64,000 nt of DNA from CAZCTC01 sp964501335 (GTDB taxonomy: Bacteria > Chloroflexota > Anaerolineae > B4-G1 > SLSP01): assembly GCA_964501335.1 (NCBI GenBank), contig CAZCTC010000010.1, positions 96,760 through 160,759 on the forward strand, in the 5' to 3' direction. Positions 28,359 through 36,451 of this stretch are shown one piece after another (within the stretch, counting starts at the first letter, position 1; each line of letters starts with the position of its first letter). The notes under the pieces are model-generated. The model was not told where the DNA came from and did not search any database. It saw only the letters and a program-made list of their open reading frames with translations. The position numbers and the translations under genes are program-made.

Positions 28359-30845
28359 ATGCCTGCTATTGCGCTGACTCCTCGCGGATTTGTTCTTGAC
28401 GGACGCCCGGCTTTGATTCAAGCCGGGACGTTGTCTTATCTCCGGCTGCCGCATCCTGATCTCTGGCGTCCGGCTTTGGAGCGTCTGCGTATGGCGGGCT
28501 GTAATACGGTGGTTTTTCCGGTGCCGTGGGCTTATCACAGCCCGGCGGCGGGCATGATCGATTTTACCGGTCTGCGGGATCTGCCGCGGTTGCTTTCGGA
28601 GGCGGAGCGGGCCGGGTTGTGGGTGGTGATTCAGGCGGGACCCTGGCTGGGCGGCGGGCTGGATCGCGGCGGGCTGCCGGGATGGTTGACCGGGCTGGGG
28701 ATTGCCTTGAACGATGAATCCCCGGCTTTTTTACGTCAGTTGCGGGAATGGTGGGAACAGCTCTGGCCGGTGGTACGGCGCTGCCATACTTTGCTGGCTG
28801 TGCAGGTGCACGGCATGGCCGGGGATGCGGGCATGATGGCCCTGGCGCGTCAGACCGGGCCGGCCGTGCCCATTTTGGGTTGGGATGATGCGCGGTTGCC
28901 CCGTGTGGAGCTGCAATTCCCGGACGGCTGGGGCGGGCAGGGGGCGGAGCGTTTGCGCCGGCAGCTCGATCCCTGGCATCCGATCGGGCGGGTGGCACCG
29001 GTACTGGCCGGCGGGGCGGCGGGCTATGTGCTGGATCCTTTTGCGGCCGGCTGCACCTGGGGTTATTGGGGACCGCCGGAAAGCTATACGGCCTACGGCA
29101 ACGGCGCGCCGGTTTTGGAAGGCGGCTTGTTGGATGAGATCTATTTCCGGACGCGTCGTTGGGCGATGACGGTGGAAACTCTGGGGGAGGTGTTGGCCGG
29201 AGCGGAGCCGACGGATGCGTTGTATGCTTCGGAGCCGGGGGCGCTGACCGGCGCCTTTCATCAGGGGAAGACGGCGCTGGCCTGGCTTTATGCAGGGGAA
29301 GAAGCGCTGGAAGGGCTCAGGCTTTCCTGGCCGGTGGATGATGAGGTGTGGACGACGGCACCTTTCAATCTGGCGGCGGGGAGCCGGCGGCTGTTGCCTT
29401 TTAACTGGCCGCTGGCGGGCGGTATGTTGCGCACGACGACTTTGGAGCCCGTGCTCCGGGTGACGGTGGCCGGGCGGGATCTGTTGATTGTGTGCAACGA
29501 CGGCGGCGGCGAGTTGTTGCTTTCGGACGATTTTCGGCCGCGCCATGCTCAGGGGCCGGTGCGGACGCTGCGCGGAGCGGGTGGTTTGACGATACGGATT
29601 GAGCCCGAGCGGGTGGTTTCGTTGGTTTTGGATGGACCGCGGGGAATGTTGCAAATTCTGGCGTTGGAGCCGGGATGGGCCTCGCGGATCTGGCCGTTGG
29701 ACGATGCCTGGCGGACGACGCCGGCGGCGGCGCCGACCTGGGCTCCCGATCCTCAGGAGCCGGCGCGGGGGTTGCTTTTTGGCCCGGAATGGCTGGTGCC
29801 GCGTCCGGACGGCGGCTATGCTTTTGGGGCGTTGGCGCGCGGCTTCGGTTACCGTTGGGGCCCGTGGCGGGGCAGTAATCCGCAGACCTGGCTGGCGCCG
29901 CTTTCCTGGGAGGCCCCGGCTCCGGTGCGCCTGCCCGATTTGACGGGGTGGGAATCCCGTGCGGCGGCGCCGGAAGTCCGGCCGGATTACGATGATCGGG
30001 AGTGGCGGGAGGTTTTATCGCCTACGCCGCTGGCGATGGAGGCTCAGGGCGTGTTCTCCGGGTTGATCTGGTACCGGGGCCGATTTTCCGGGCCGGCGGC
30101 CGAGATGACCTGGACCTGTCGTCATGGCTGCGATCTTTTCTTGAATGGTGAGCTGATTGCAGTTTCCAATGTGCTGCCAGGGACGCCGGAGTCGATCGAT
30201 CCGGTACCGCAGACGATTCCTTTGCCGGCGCGGTTGATGCAGGAGGAGAATTCTGTGGTGATTCTGGCCGAAGGGCTGGGGCATCTTTCGACGCCGGCCG
30301 GGGTGACGGCGCCGAATGGGTTGCTTTCTTTCTCTTTGCAGTCGGCGCCGCTGCTGCCGGAAGTGGAATCTGCGGCCGAGGGGGAATCGGCGGATCCTCC
30401 CGTGTCGGTTATCCAGGCGGTGCCCTGTCAATGGCGAGTTCGGGGGGGATTGAGTGGTGAACGTGGACAGCAGGGTTTCCCTGGTTTTGCCGAATGGGAA
30501 AGGGTTCCGGAGAGCGGCGATGAGGCGGTGACCTGGCATCGGTTCCATTGGGCGATGGGATTGGCGGACAATCTGGATACGACGCTCTTTTTAATTGTGG
30601 AGCGGTTGGCCGGAAAGGCTTTTTTCTTTCTGAACGGGCAGTTGATCGGGCGATATTGGGAGGCTCAGGGGCCGCAGCGGCGTTTCTGGCTGCCGGATGG
30701 ACTGTTACAGCGGCGGGGCGAGAATGCGCTGTGGGTGGTGCAGTGGTTGCGGGGGGCCGAGGCGGGGCCCGGCCGGGTGCGGCTGGAGGCGGTGGGGACG
30801 CTTCGCTGGTATAGTGAACCGGGATTGCCCCGTAAGCCAAAATGA
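28359..30845 (+). CDS. GH35 beta-galactosidase-like protein, probably inactive
   Basis: Protein of 828 residues with GH35 architecture: an N-terminal TIM barrel (FVLDGRPALIQAGTLSYLRLP, then WAYHSPAAGMIDFTGLRDLP and GGLDRGGLPGWL), and C-terminal jelly-roll domains with FFFLNGQLIGRYW and GPQRRFWLPDGLL. The acidic residues normally found in GH35 are replaced: GE-x-HYxR is AGTLSYLR, WNxHEP is WAYHSP, GPYxxAEW is GPWLGGGL, and VQxENEYG is VQVHGMAGDAG near residue 147. The fold assignment is fairly sure, but activity is unlikely. It has no signal peptide. It lies 6 nt after the GT2 gene and may bind or regulate a glycan. Confidence 0.8.
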   Translation: MPAIALTPRGFVLDGRPALIQAGTLSYLRLPHPDLWRPALERLRMAGCNTVVFPVPWAYHSPAAGMIDFTGLRDLPRLLSEAERAGLWVVIQAGPWLGGGLDRGGLPGWLTGLGIALNDESPAFLRQLREWWEQLWPVVRRCHTLLAVQVHGMAGDAGMMALARQTGPAVPILGWDDARLPRVELQFPDGWGGQGAERLRRQLDPWHPIGRVAPVLAGGAAGYVLDPFAAGCTWGYWGPPESYTAYGNGAPVLEGGLLDEIYFRTRRWAMTVETLGEVLAGAEPTDALYASEPGALTGAFHQGKTALAWLYAGEEALEGLRLSWPVDDEVWTTAPFNLAAGSRRLLPFNWPLAGGMLRTTTLEPVLRVTVAGRDLLIVCNDGGGELLLSDDFRPRHAQGPVRTLRGAGGLTIRIEPERVVSLVLDGPRGMLQILALEPGWASRIWPLDDAWRTTPAAAPTWAPDPQEPARGLLFGPEWLVPRPDGGYAFGALARGFGYRWGPWRGSNPQTWLAPLSWEAPAPVRLPDLTGWESRAAAPEVRPDYDDREWREVLSPTPLAMEAQGVFSGLIWYRGRFSGPAAEMTWTCRHGCDLFLNGELIAVSNVLPGTPESIDPVPQTIPLPARLMQEENSVVILAEGLGHLSTPAGVTAPNGLLSFSLQSAPLLPEVESAAEGESADPPVSVIQAVPCQWRVRGGLSGERGQQGFPGFAEWERVPESGDEAVTWHRFHWAMGLADNLDTTLFLIVERLAGKAFFFLNGQLIGRYWEAQGPQRRFWLPDGLLQRRGENALWVVQWLRGAEAGPGRVRLEAVGTLRWYSEPGLPRKPK

Positions 30846-30937
30846 GTTTATAAGTTTATGGTAGGAGTTTTTGTTCTTCCTCATTTTCCGGTCAATTGCA
30901 CAGGGGAATTTTATGAGGTTGTCCTTCGGGCCTTCGC

Positions 30938-30965
30938 TTTTCACCATTTTAGGCTATGTTATAAT
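30938..30965 (+). promoter_or_regulatory. Promoter for the large sensor kinase
   Basis: TATAAT at 30960-30965, with TTTTCA at 30938-30943 as a weak -35 (16-nt spacer). The predicted leader is about 65 nt. The gap from 30846 holds no other gene. Confidence 0.5.
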
Positions 30966-31036
30966 ATGAGGGTGATGGCTCAGTTTCTCACTAACTAAAC
31001 GTCCAGGGGTATTCTGCCTAAAGGGATCGTGACTCC

Positions 31037-34000
31037 ATGGATTATTTCCAGTGGCGCGACATGAATGGTTCCCTTTTGTTTCCCGAAAACATAGCCGGGA
31101 TTGTTGTGGTCCTGGTTTATGCTGTGGGCATGGGTTGGATGCTGTGGCGCCATCTCCGTGAGTTTAAGGAATTCACTCCCTGGATCTGGGGCCTCTTTTT
31201 ATTCGGTGTGTTGTTTTTATTTCCGGCCAACTCCATCGATTTCTTCTCGGAGAGTTTTGCTACCCCCTTACCCACATCACCTTCGGCGGTTCTTGCTGGC
31301 GCAGGTATTTTTCCCAGTTCACCTGATTTGCCGTTGGTCGCCTATCTGGTTGTGGGGGCGATTGCCATCTGGTTGGGGACTGGCCCCGCCATTGTGGCTG
31401 GCATTTTCAGCGGCTTTTTTCTTTCTGTGTATGTGCCCTTGCCGTTGGCGGATATTTTCCTGCCGGCTTTCTTTGGCGGAGCGCTGGGCGTTTTTGTGCG
31501 CCAGCCTTTCCGTGGTTGGGTTTTCAAGATCGCCCGGCAACCGGTTTTAGCGGTCCCGCTGGCTCTTTGTTTTACCATGATGGCTTTGTGGTTCTCCCGG
31601 ATGGGCGATGCTTTACCTCCGGGTGGATTGCAGATGGTCGATTATGCCTTTACCGTTTTGAAAAGCCAGATTGTGCTTTGGGGGGTGGGGGCGATTTGTC
31701 TGGCGGTTGTCTTCCAGGGGCTCTTCTTTATTCCTCGTGTTCGTCCTGCTTTGCGTGCGGATGCGGCGCCTGCCTACAACCGGTCGCTGCGAGATCGGTT
31801 TATGATTGTGATTATTCCCCTGGTGCTCTTGAGCATTGTCCTTTCGGTTTTTGCGGCCAGCAATCAGGCTATCCGGTCGGCGCAGGATCAGTCGCTCAAT
31901 GAAATGCGGCGAAATACCGACAATGCCCGACAGGGAATCAATCACTTTTTTGTCACCGGCTCGAATTTATTGAAGACCTTCGTTGAAGATTCTGCCTTGC
32001 TCGATCCGGATTCGAAAGTGCGGGCACGGGCCATGGAGAACGATTTGCAGATGGTGCCCTTCTTCCAGCAGATGCTTTTTGTGGATATGCAGAAGCAGGT
32101 GGTGAATTCGGTGCCGGAAGGGATGGGATATCTGGAGTTGACGGCAGAAGAACAAAATATGGTCGATCAGGCCTTTTCTCTGGAAATCTCCAATTATACG
32201 CATTTGACTGAATTGACGCCGGGCACGGGGGAGGCTTATTTAACGTTTGTGCAGCCGGTTTTTTCCCCGGGGGACGGTTCGGTGGTGGGGGTTTTGTTGG
32301 GGCGAACTTTGTTGAATATTCAGCCGGATATTCAGCGGGCCCGCGATGCCTTGCAGATTTCTCAGGGTGTGGGCTTTATTATGGACGACCGGCGAATTAT
32401 TTCGCATCCCGATCCGGCGATGTTGTTGCGCCATTGGGAAGGTAATACGTCGGAGACGAAAGAGTTCATCGATAATAATCTCCTGGGATCGCCGGAGGCT
32501 AAGAAAGACCATTTCTATGAGGATCTGGACTCCAACGGCGAGCGGGTGTTGACCTATATCAGCCGGGTCGAGGGCACGACCTATTATTTCGTTGTGTTGC
32601 AATTGCCCTATGCGACCGTTTTGGAATCGGCGACGGCGATTGCCGGTCCGATGTTGGTGGTGCAGTTGTTGATTGGTTTTGTGTTGTTGCTGGTGTTGCC
32701 GGTGCTTTCTTCACGGGTTACGCAGCCGCTTAATACGCTGGCGCTGGCCGCTCATCGCATTGCGCAGGGCAATTTGGGGATTCCGGTGGCGATTTCCGGC
32801 GAGGACGAGGTGGCCCAGTTGGGGCGGGCCTTTGAGCAGATGCGGGTCGGTCTGCGCGCCCGGTTGGACGATCTTTCGTTGCTGCTTCGCATTTCGCAGG
32901 CGGTCTCGGCTACCCTGGATCTGGATCAAGGGGTGCCGCCGATCCTTCAGGGGGTGTTGGAAGAGACGGGCGCGGCGGTGACTCACTTTGTGTTGTTGGG
33001 GAGCGGCGATCGGATTCAGCGTACCTTCTCGGTGGGGGCTGAAGATTCTGAATTCGCGGCGATCGATCGCACTTTTGCGACGGCTTTGCCGCGCCGCCGC
33101 GATCCGTTGGTGATTCAGGATTTACAGAAGGGCAATGCGGCTTTCCCGGCGACCCGACTGCGGAGCCTGGCGGCGTTGCCGGTGCGGACCAAGGATCGCG
33201 CGGTGGCGGTATTGTGGGTGGGGTCTGACCAGGTCAACGCCTTCGATGAGGCGCGGGTGAATTTCCTGAGCACGCTTTCCAGCCAGGCGGCGGTGTTGGT
33301 GGAAAATGTCCGGCTTTTCCAATCGGCGGAGGGGGGCCGGCGGCGGCTGGCGGCGATCCTTTCCAGTACCAGCGATGCCATTCTGGTTACCGATCAGGAA
33401 GGGCGGCTGTTGTTGATTAATCCGGCGGTGCAGCGGGTGTTGGGGCTGGATGAAGCGGCCTATGGGCGCCCGATTGAGGAGTTAAACCTGCCGCCGTCGT
33501 TGTGCGATGCGCTGAACCGTTCGGAGACGGAGCCCGGGCCGCCTTCGGTGGAAGTGCCGCTTTCGGGCAAACGGACTTTTTATGCCAGCGTGGCCCCTAT
33601 TATGACGGCGGAAGGTCAGACGATGGGGCGGGTGGTCGTGATGCGCGATATCACCCATTTTAAAGAGCTGGATGAGATGAAGTCGGATTTTGTGGCCACC
33701 GTCTCGCACGACCTGCGCGCGCCGCTGACCTTTATGCGCGGTTATGCGACGATGTTGACGATGGTCGGCGATATGAATGATAAGCAAAAGGAATATGTGG
33801 AGCATATTATGGAAGGGATCGAGCAGATGGGCGCTTTGATCGGCGATCTGCTCAATCTCAGCCGGGTGGAAGCCGGGGTGGGAATCAAGCGGGAACCGTG
33901 TCGGTTGGGGCTGGTGTTGGTGGAAGCGGTGGATACGATGCGGGCCCGGGCTTCGGCGAAGGGAATTGCATTGGGCCTTGATCCTGCGGAAGGGGCACCG

Positions 34001-34363
34001 GTGATCGTGGGCGATCGGACATTGCTGCGACAGGCGATTGGGAATCTGGTCGACAATGCGATCAAGTATACGCCGAATGGGGGGCAGGTACGGGTTGGTC
34101 TGGGGGTGAACGGTCCGGAAGCTGTGGTCCATGTGACGGATACCGGGCTGGGCATCGCGCCGGAAGATCAGGTGCGGTTGTTTGAGAAGTTCTATCGGGT
34201 GAAGCGCCGTGAGACGAGCGACATTCCCGGCACCGGTTTGGGGCTGGCGCTGGTCAAGTCGATTGTGGAGCACCATCAGGGGCGGGTGTGGGTGGAAAGC
34301 CAGTTGAACAAAGGGACGACCTTCTATGTGGCCCTGCCCCTGGCTCCTGAAGAGGAAAAGTAG
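31037..34363 (+). CDS. Hybrid-input sensor histidine kinase (Cache-HAMP-GAF-PAS-HK)
   Basis: Membrane sensor kinase of 1108 residues. It has a multi-helix N-terminal membrane block (to about residue 240), a helix near 255-275, an extracytoplasmic Cache-like region (about 280-530), a helix at about 540-560, HAMP (RVTQPLNTLALAAHRIAQGN), a GAF domain (about 625-760), PAS (about 775-880), HisKA with the phosphorylated His in VATVSHDLRAPLT (about 890), and HATPase motifs NLVDNAIKYTPNG and GTGLGLALVKS. It perceives an unknown external signal and passes phosphate to a regulator not adjacent here. The Cas4-like gene follows after 14 nt. Confidence 0.93.
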   Translation: MDYFQWRDMNGSLLFPENIAGIVVVLVYAVGMGWMLWRHLREFKEFTPWIWGLFLFGVLFLFPANSIDFFSESFATPLPTSPSAVLAGAGIFPSSPDLPLVAYLVVGAIAIWLGTGPAIVAGIFSGFFLSVYVPLPLADIFLPAFFGGALGVFVRQPFRGWVFKIARQPVLAVPLALCFTMMALWFSRMGDALPPGGLQMVDYAFTVLKSQIVLWGVGAICLAVVFQGLFFIPRVRPALRADAAPAYNRSLRDRFMIVIIPLVLLSIVLSVFAASNQAIRSAQDQSLNEMRRNTDNARQGINHFFVTGSNLLKTFVEDSALLDPDSKVRARAMENDLQMVPFFQQMLFVDMQKQVVNSVPEGMGYLELTAEEQNMVDQAFSLEISNYTHLTELTPGTGEAYLTFVQPVFSPGDGSVVGVLLGRTLLNIQPDIQRARDALQISQGVGFIMDDRRIISHPDPAMLLRHWEGNTSETKEFIDNNLLGSPEAKKDHFYEDLDSNGERVLTYISRVEGTTYYFVVLQLPYATVLESATAIAGPMLVVQLLIGFVLLLVLPVLSSRVTQPLNTLALAAHRIAQGNLGIPVAISGEDEVAQLGRAFEQMRVGLRARLDDLSLLLRISQAVSATLDLDQGVPPILQGVLEETGAAVTHFVLLGSGDRIQRTFSVGAEDSEFAAIDRTFATALPRRRDPLVIQDLQKGNAAFPATRLRSLAALPVRTKDRAVAVLWVGSDQVNAFDEARVNFLSTLSSQAAVLVENVRLFQSAEGGRRRLAAILSSTSDAILVTDQEGRLLLINPAVQRVLGLDEAAYGRPIEELNLPPSLCDALNRSETEPGPPSVEVPLSGKRTFYASVAPIMTAEGQTMGRVVVMRDITHFKELDEMKSDFVATVSHDLRAPLTFMRGYATMLTMVGDMNDKQKEYVEHIMEGIEQMGALIGDLLNLSRVEAGVGIKREPCRLGLVLVEAVDTMRARASAKGIALGLDPAEGAPVIVGDRTLLRQAIGNLVDNAIKYTPNGGQVRVGLGVNGPEAVVHVTDTGLGIAPEDQVRLFEKFYRVKRRETSDIPGTGLGLALVKSIVEHHQGRVWVESQLNKGTTFYVALPLAPEEEK

Positions 34364-34377
34364 TCAGTTGTGATTGT

Positions 34378-34905
34378 ATGGCAGTGAATTGGGGGGTGTT
34401 GGCTTTTTTTCTGGCGGCACTCGCGGGGGTGCTGTTCTATTTTGCCCGGCGGCTACGCCGCAGTTTGGGAATTCCTCAGGGGCAGGTGATTGAAGCCGAT
34501 ACCGATGGTTGGGAGATGCTGGCGCAACCTCTTGCCGCGCCTTCCTTAAAGCTGGTAGGACGACCGGATTATGTCGTCAATGACGGGGTGGATGTGATCC
34601 CCATTGGAATTAAATCCCACGCGGCTCCGCGGCAGCCCTATCCCTCCCATGTGCTGCAACTGGCGGCCTATTGCGCTTTGGTGACGGAGACGTATGGGCG
34701 ACGGCCGGGTTATGGGATTCTGCACTATGCCGATCGGACGTTTGAGATCCCTTATACGGAAGTCCTGGAGACCCAATTGCGGGAGACGTTGCTGGAGATG
34801 CGGGAGAATATGGCCGCCGGGGGCGGGACGCGCAACCATCGCGATGCGGGCCGCTGTCAGGAGTGCCGTTATCGTTCCAAGTGCCCGGATGTGCTGGAGA
34901 AGTGA
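34378..34905 (+). CDS. Membrane-anchored Cas4/RecB-like protein with degenerate motifs
   Basis: Protein of 175 residues with an N-terminal membrane helix (VLAFFLAALAGVLFYFARRL) followed by a Cas4/Dna2 PD-(D/E)XK-like fold. Visible are GRPDYVV (Asp near 64), PIGIKSH where the family normally has P-x-E-x-K, LQLAAYCALV, and a C-terminal Cys trio C160-x2-C163-x5-C169. The ExK acid is replaced by Gly (codon GGA), and the N-terminal fourth Cys of the usual Fe-S site is absent. There is no CRISPR array or cas gene nearby. It is probably co-transcribed with the sensor kinase 14 nt upstream. Function unknown; it may bind rather than cut nucleic acid. Confidence 0.78.
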   Translation: MAVNWGVLAFFLAALAGVLFYFARRLRRSLGIPQGQVIEADTDGWEMLAQPLAAPSLKLVGRPDYVVNDGVDVIPIGIKSHAAPRQPYPSHVLQLAAYCALVTETYGRRPGYGILHYADRTFEIPYTEVLETQLRETLLEMRENMAAGGGTRNHRDAGRCQECRYRSKCPDVLEK

Positions 34906-35036
34906 AAAAGAGATTTCACCGCAGAGCACGCGGAGATCGCAGAGAGAGAAGGGAGGAGATTTTCTTTAAATTCTTCTCTGTGCCCTCTGCGCCTCGGCGG
35001 TGAGTCTTCGGGATGGGCTATTTTCAGGACAGATAA
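34906..35036 (+). repeat. R2 imperfect palindromic repeat, copy 1
   Basis: Begins AAAAGAGATTTCACCGCAGAG and ends GGGCTATTTTCAGGACAGA, matching 41310-41432. The two halves are imperfectly complementary (CACCGCAGAG... and ...CTCGGCGGTG). It fills the whole gap from the Cas4-like stop to 3 nt before the next start codon. Confidence 0.8.
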
Positions 35037-35038
35037 CC

Positions 35039-36121
35039 ATGTTAATTTTGGATTTAAAGCTGGTGCTTTTTATCGTGTTGGTGATCCTATCCGGGGCTGC
35101 CCTGGCGGCCTGGGAGTTTTATCGTTCACGGCAGCGCTATGGGTTGGGCACCACGCTGGAATCGGCGCCCTTTGGGGTGGTTTTGTTGGATGAGCAGCAA
35201 ATCACTTATGCCAACGGGTATGCCCGGCGGGCGGCCGGCTTTGCCGCGGTGGGAAGATTGCCCGAGGCGCCCTGGCTGGAATTGCTGGCCGCGGATCGGG
35301 CGGCAGCCCGGAGTGATGCTACGGGAGCGGGGCGCTATCGTAGTGTGGCTTTCCCGGGTGGGGGGGCGGTGCGGTGGTGGGTTACGTCGGTCGGGTTGCG
35401 GGATCTGCTGGTGTTGTTGGATGCGACCGTCCATCCCGACGGCGAAGAGGCGGCGCGCTATTTGTTGAACGATCTGGCGCATGAATTGCGAACGCCGATG
35501 GCGACGATTCTGACGCATGCGGAAATTCTGGCGCTCCCTGATATTGCCCCTGAAGTGCAACAGCAATCCCAACAGTTATTGAAAGAAGAGACCCGGCGGA
35601 TGGCGCGGTTGGTGAACGATATGCTCGAACTGGGGCGTCTGGAGACGGGGGCTGAGATTGCGCTCCGGCCGGTGGATTTGATGGCGCTGGCCGAGGGGGC
35701 GGTGCGGCAGATTCAACCGCAGGCCGAGGCGCGGGCCATGACGGTGACGCTGGAGGCCGGGGCGGAATTGCCGTTGGTGTTGGGGGATGAGGATCGACTG
35801 CGGCAGGTGTTGCTCAATTTGCTGGATAACGCTTTGAAGTATTCCCGATCGGGGGACCGGGTCACGGTGGAATTGCAGGCGCGGGCCGGAGGGCTTTATT
35901 GTGCCGTGCGCGACAGCGGTCCCGGGATCGCGGCCCGCCATTTGCCGCATCTGACGCGCCGTTTTTATCGGGCGGCGCCCCGGGGCATTGAGGGGAGCGG
36001 GCTGGGGCTTTCGCTGGCGGCAGAGATTTTGCGGCGGCACGGCAGCCGGTTGGAGATCGAGAGCCGGGTCGAGCCGCCCAGCGGCACCTCCGTTTCCTTT
36101 GAATTGCAAACTGAACAATGA
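35039..36121 (+). CDS. Sensor histidine kinase (PhoR-like, single TM)
   Basis: Kinase of 360 residues with one N-terminal helix (LVLFIVLVILSGAALAAW), a PAS-like region (about 35-130), HisKA with the phosphorylated His in LAHELRTPMATIL (about 149), and HATPase motifs LLNLLDNALKYS, DSGPGIAARHLP and GSGLGLSLAAEIL. A longer frame from GTG 35000 would encode part of the R2 repeat and is rejected; ATG 35039 starts right at the repeat edge, without a clear Shine-Dalgarno. The nearest response regulator gene starts at 37913. Confidence 0.9.
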   Translation: MLILDLKLVLFIVLVILSGAALAAWEFYRSRQRYGLGTTLESAPFGVVLLDEQQITYANGYARRAAGFAAVGRLPEAPWLELLAADRAAARSDATGAGRYRSVAFPGGGAVRWWVTSVGLRDLLVLLDATVHPDGEEAARYLLNDLAHELRTPMATILTHAEILALPDIAPEVQQQSQQLLKEETRRMARLVNDMLELGRLETGAEIALRPVDLMALAEGAVRQIQPQAEARAMTVTLEAGAELPLVLGDEDRLRQVLLNLLDNALKYSRSGDRVTVELQARAGGLYCAVRDSGPGIAARHLPHLTRRFYRAAPRGIEGSGLGLSLAAEILRRHGSRLEIESRVEPPSGTSVSFELQTEQ

Positions 36122-36451
36122 ATAAAAAACTTTCGACCTGTGCCCTCAGCCCGGAAAAGCAAGAGAAAAAAAGCCTGTGTTTGGGCGCGCCCAAACATAA
36201 ATAAAAAACGCAGTACCGCATAATTCACTCAGAACACACCACCGAGACGCAGAGGCCGCGGAGAAAAAGCTTAAAAAGCCTCTTTTATCTCTCTCGGCGA
36301 TCTCGGCGCCTGTTTACAACATCTTCGATCCGCGGTGTATTTCTTTCGGTTTGCCGTTGAGTTACTTTTGCGGTATTGCTAAAAAATTCTTTCCTTCGAT
36401 CCAGCGCGTCGTATTTTACCATGAAGAGTTTTGCGCGGGGCATAATATCTG
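36122..36451. repeat. Repeat block: R1 copy 2, R2-like unit, partial R1
   Basis: The 330-bp gap is almost entirely repeats. R1 copy 2 (36134-36210, 5' variant B) has a shortened palindrome TGTTTGGGCGCGCCCAAACA and the ATAAATAAAAAA tail. 36233-36313 is a diverged R2-like palindrome (CACCGAGACGCAGAGG ... CTCTCGGCGATCTCGG). 36381-36440 is the right half of an R1 unit with the core CCAGCGCGTCGTATTTTACC. A CATAAT box (36441-36446) follows just before the next ATG. Confidence 0.7.

Noticed and set aside
30846..31036. Small RNA in the gap before the large sensor kinase
   Set aside because: Only a promoter-like TATAAT is visible; no stable structure or terminator found by eye.
34378..34905. Part of a CRISPR-Cas locus because of the Cas4-like protein
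   Set aside because: No repeat-spacer array and no other cas gene within the window; active-site acid missing.
35000..35038. Earlier GTG start for the kinase at 35039
   Set aside because: It would translate part of the R2 repeat; the ATG just after the repeat is more plausible.
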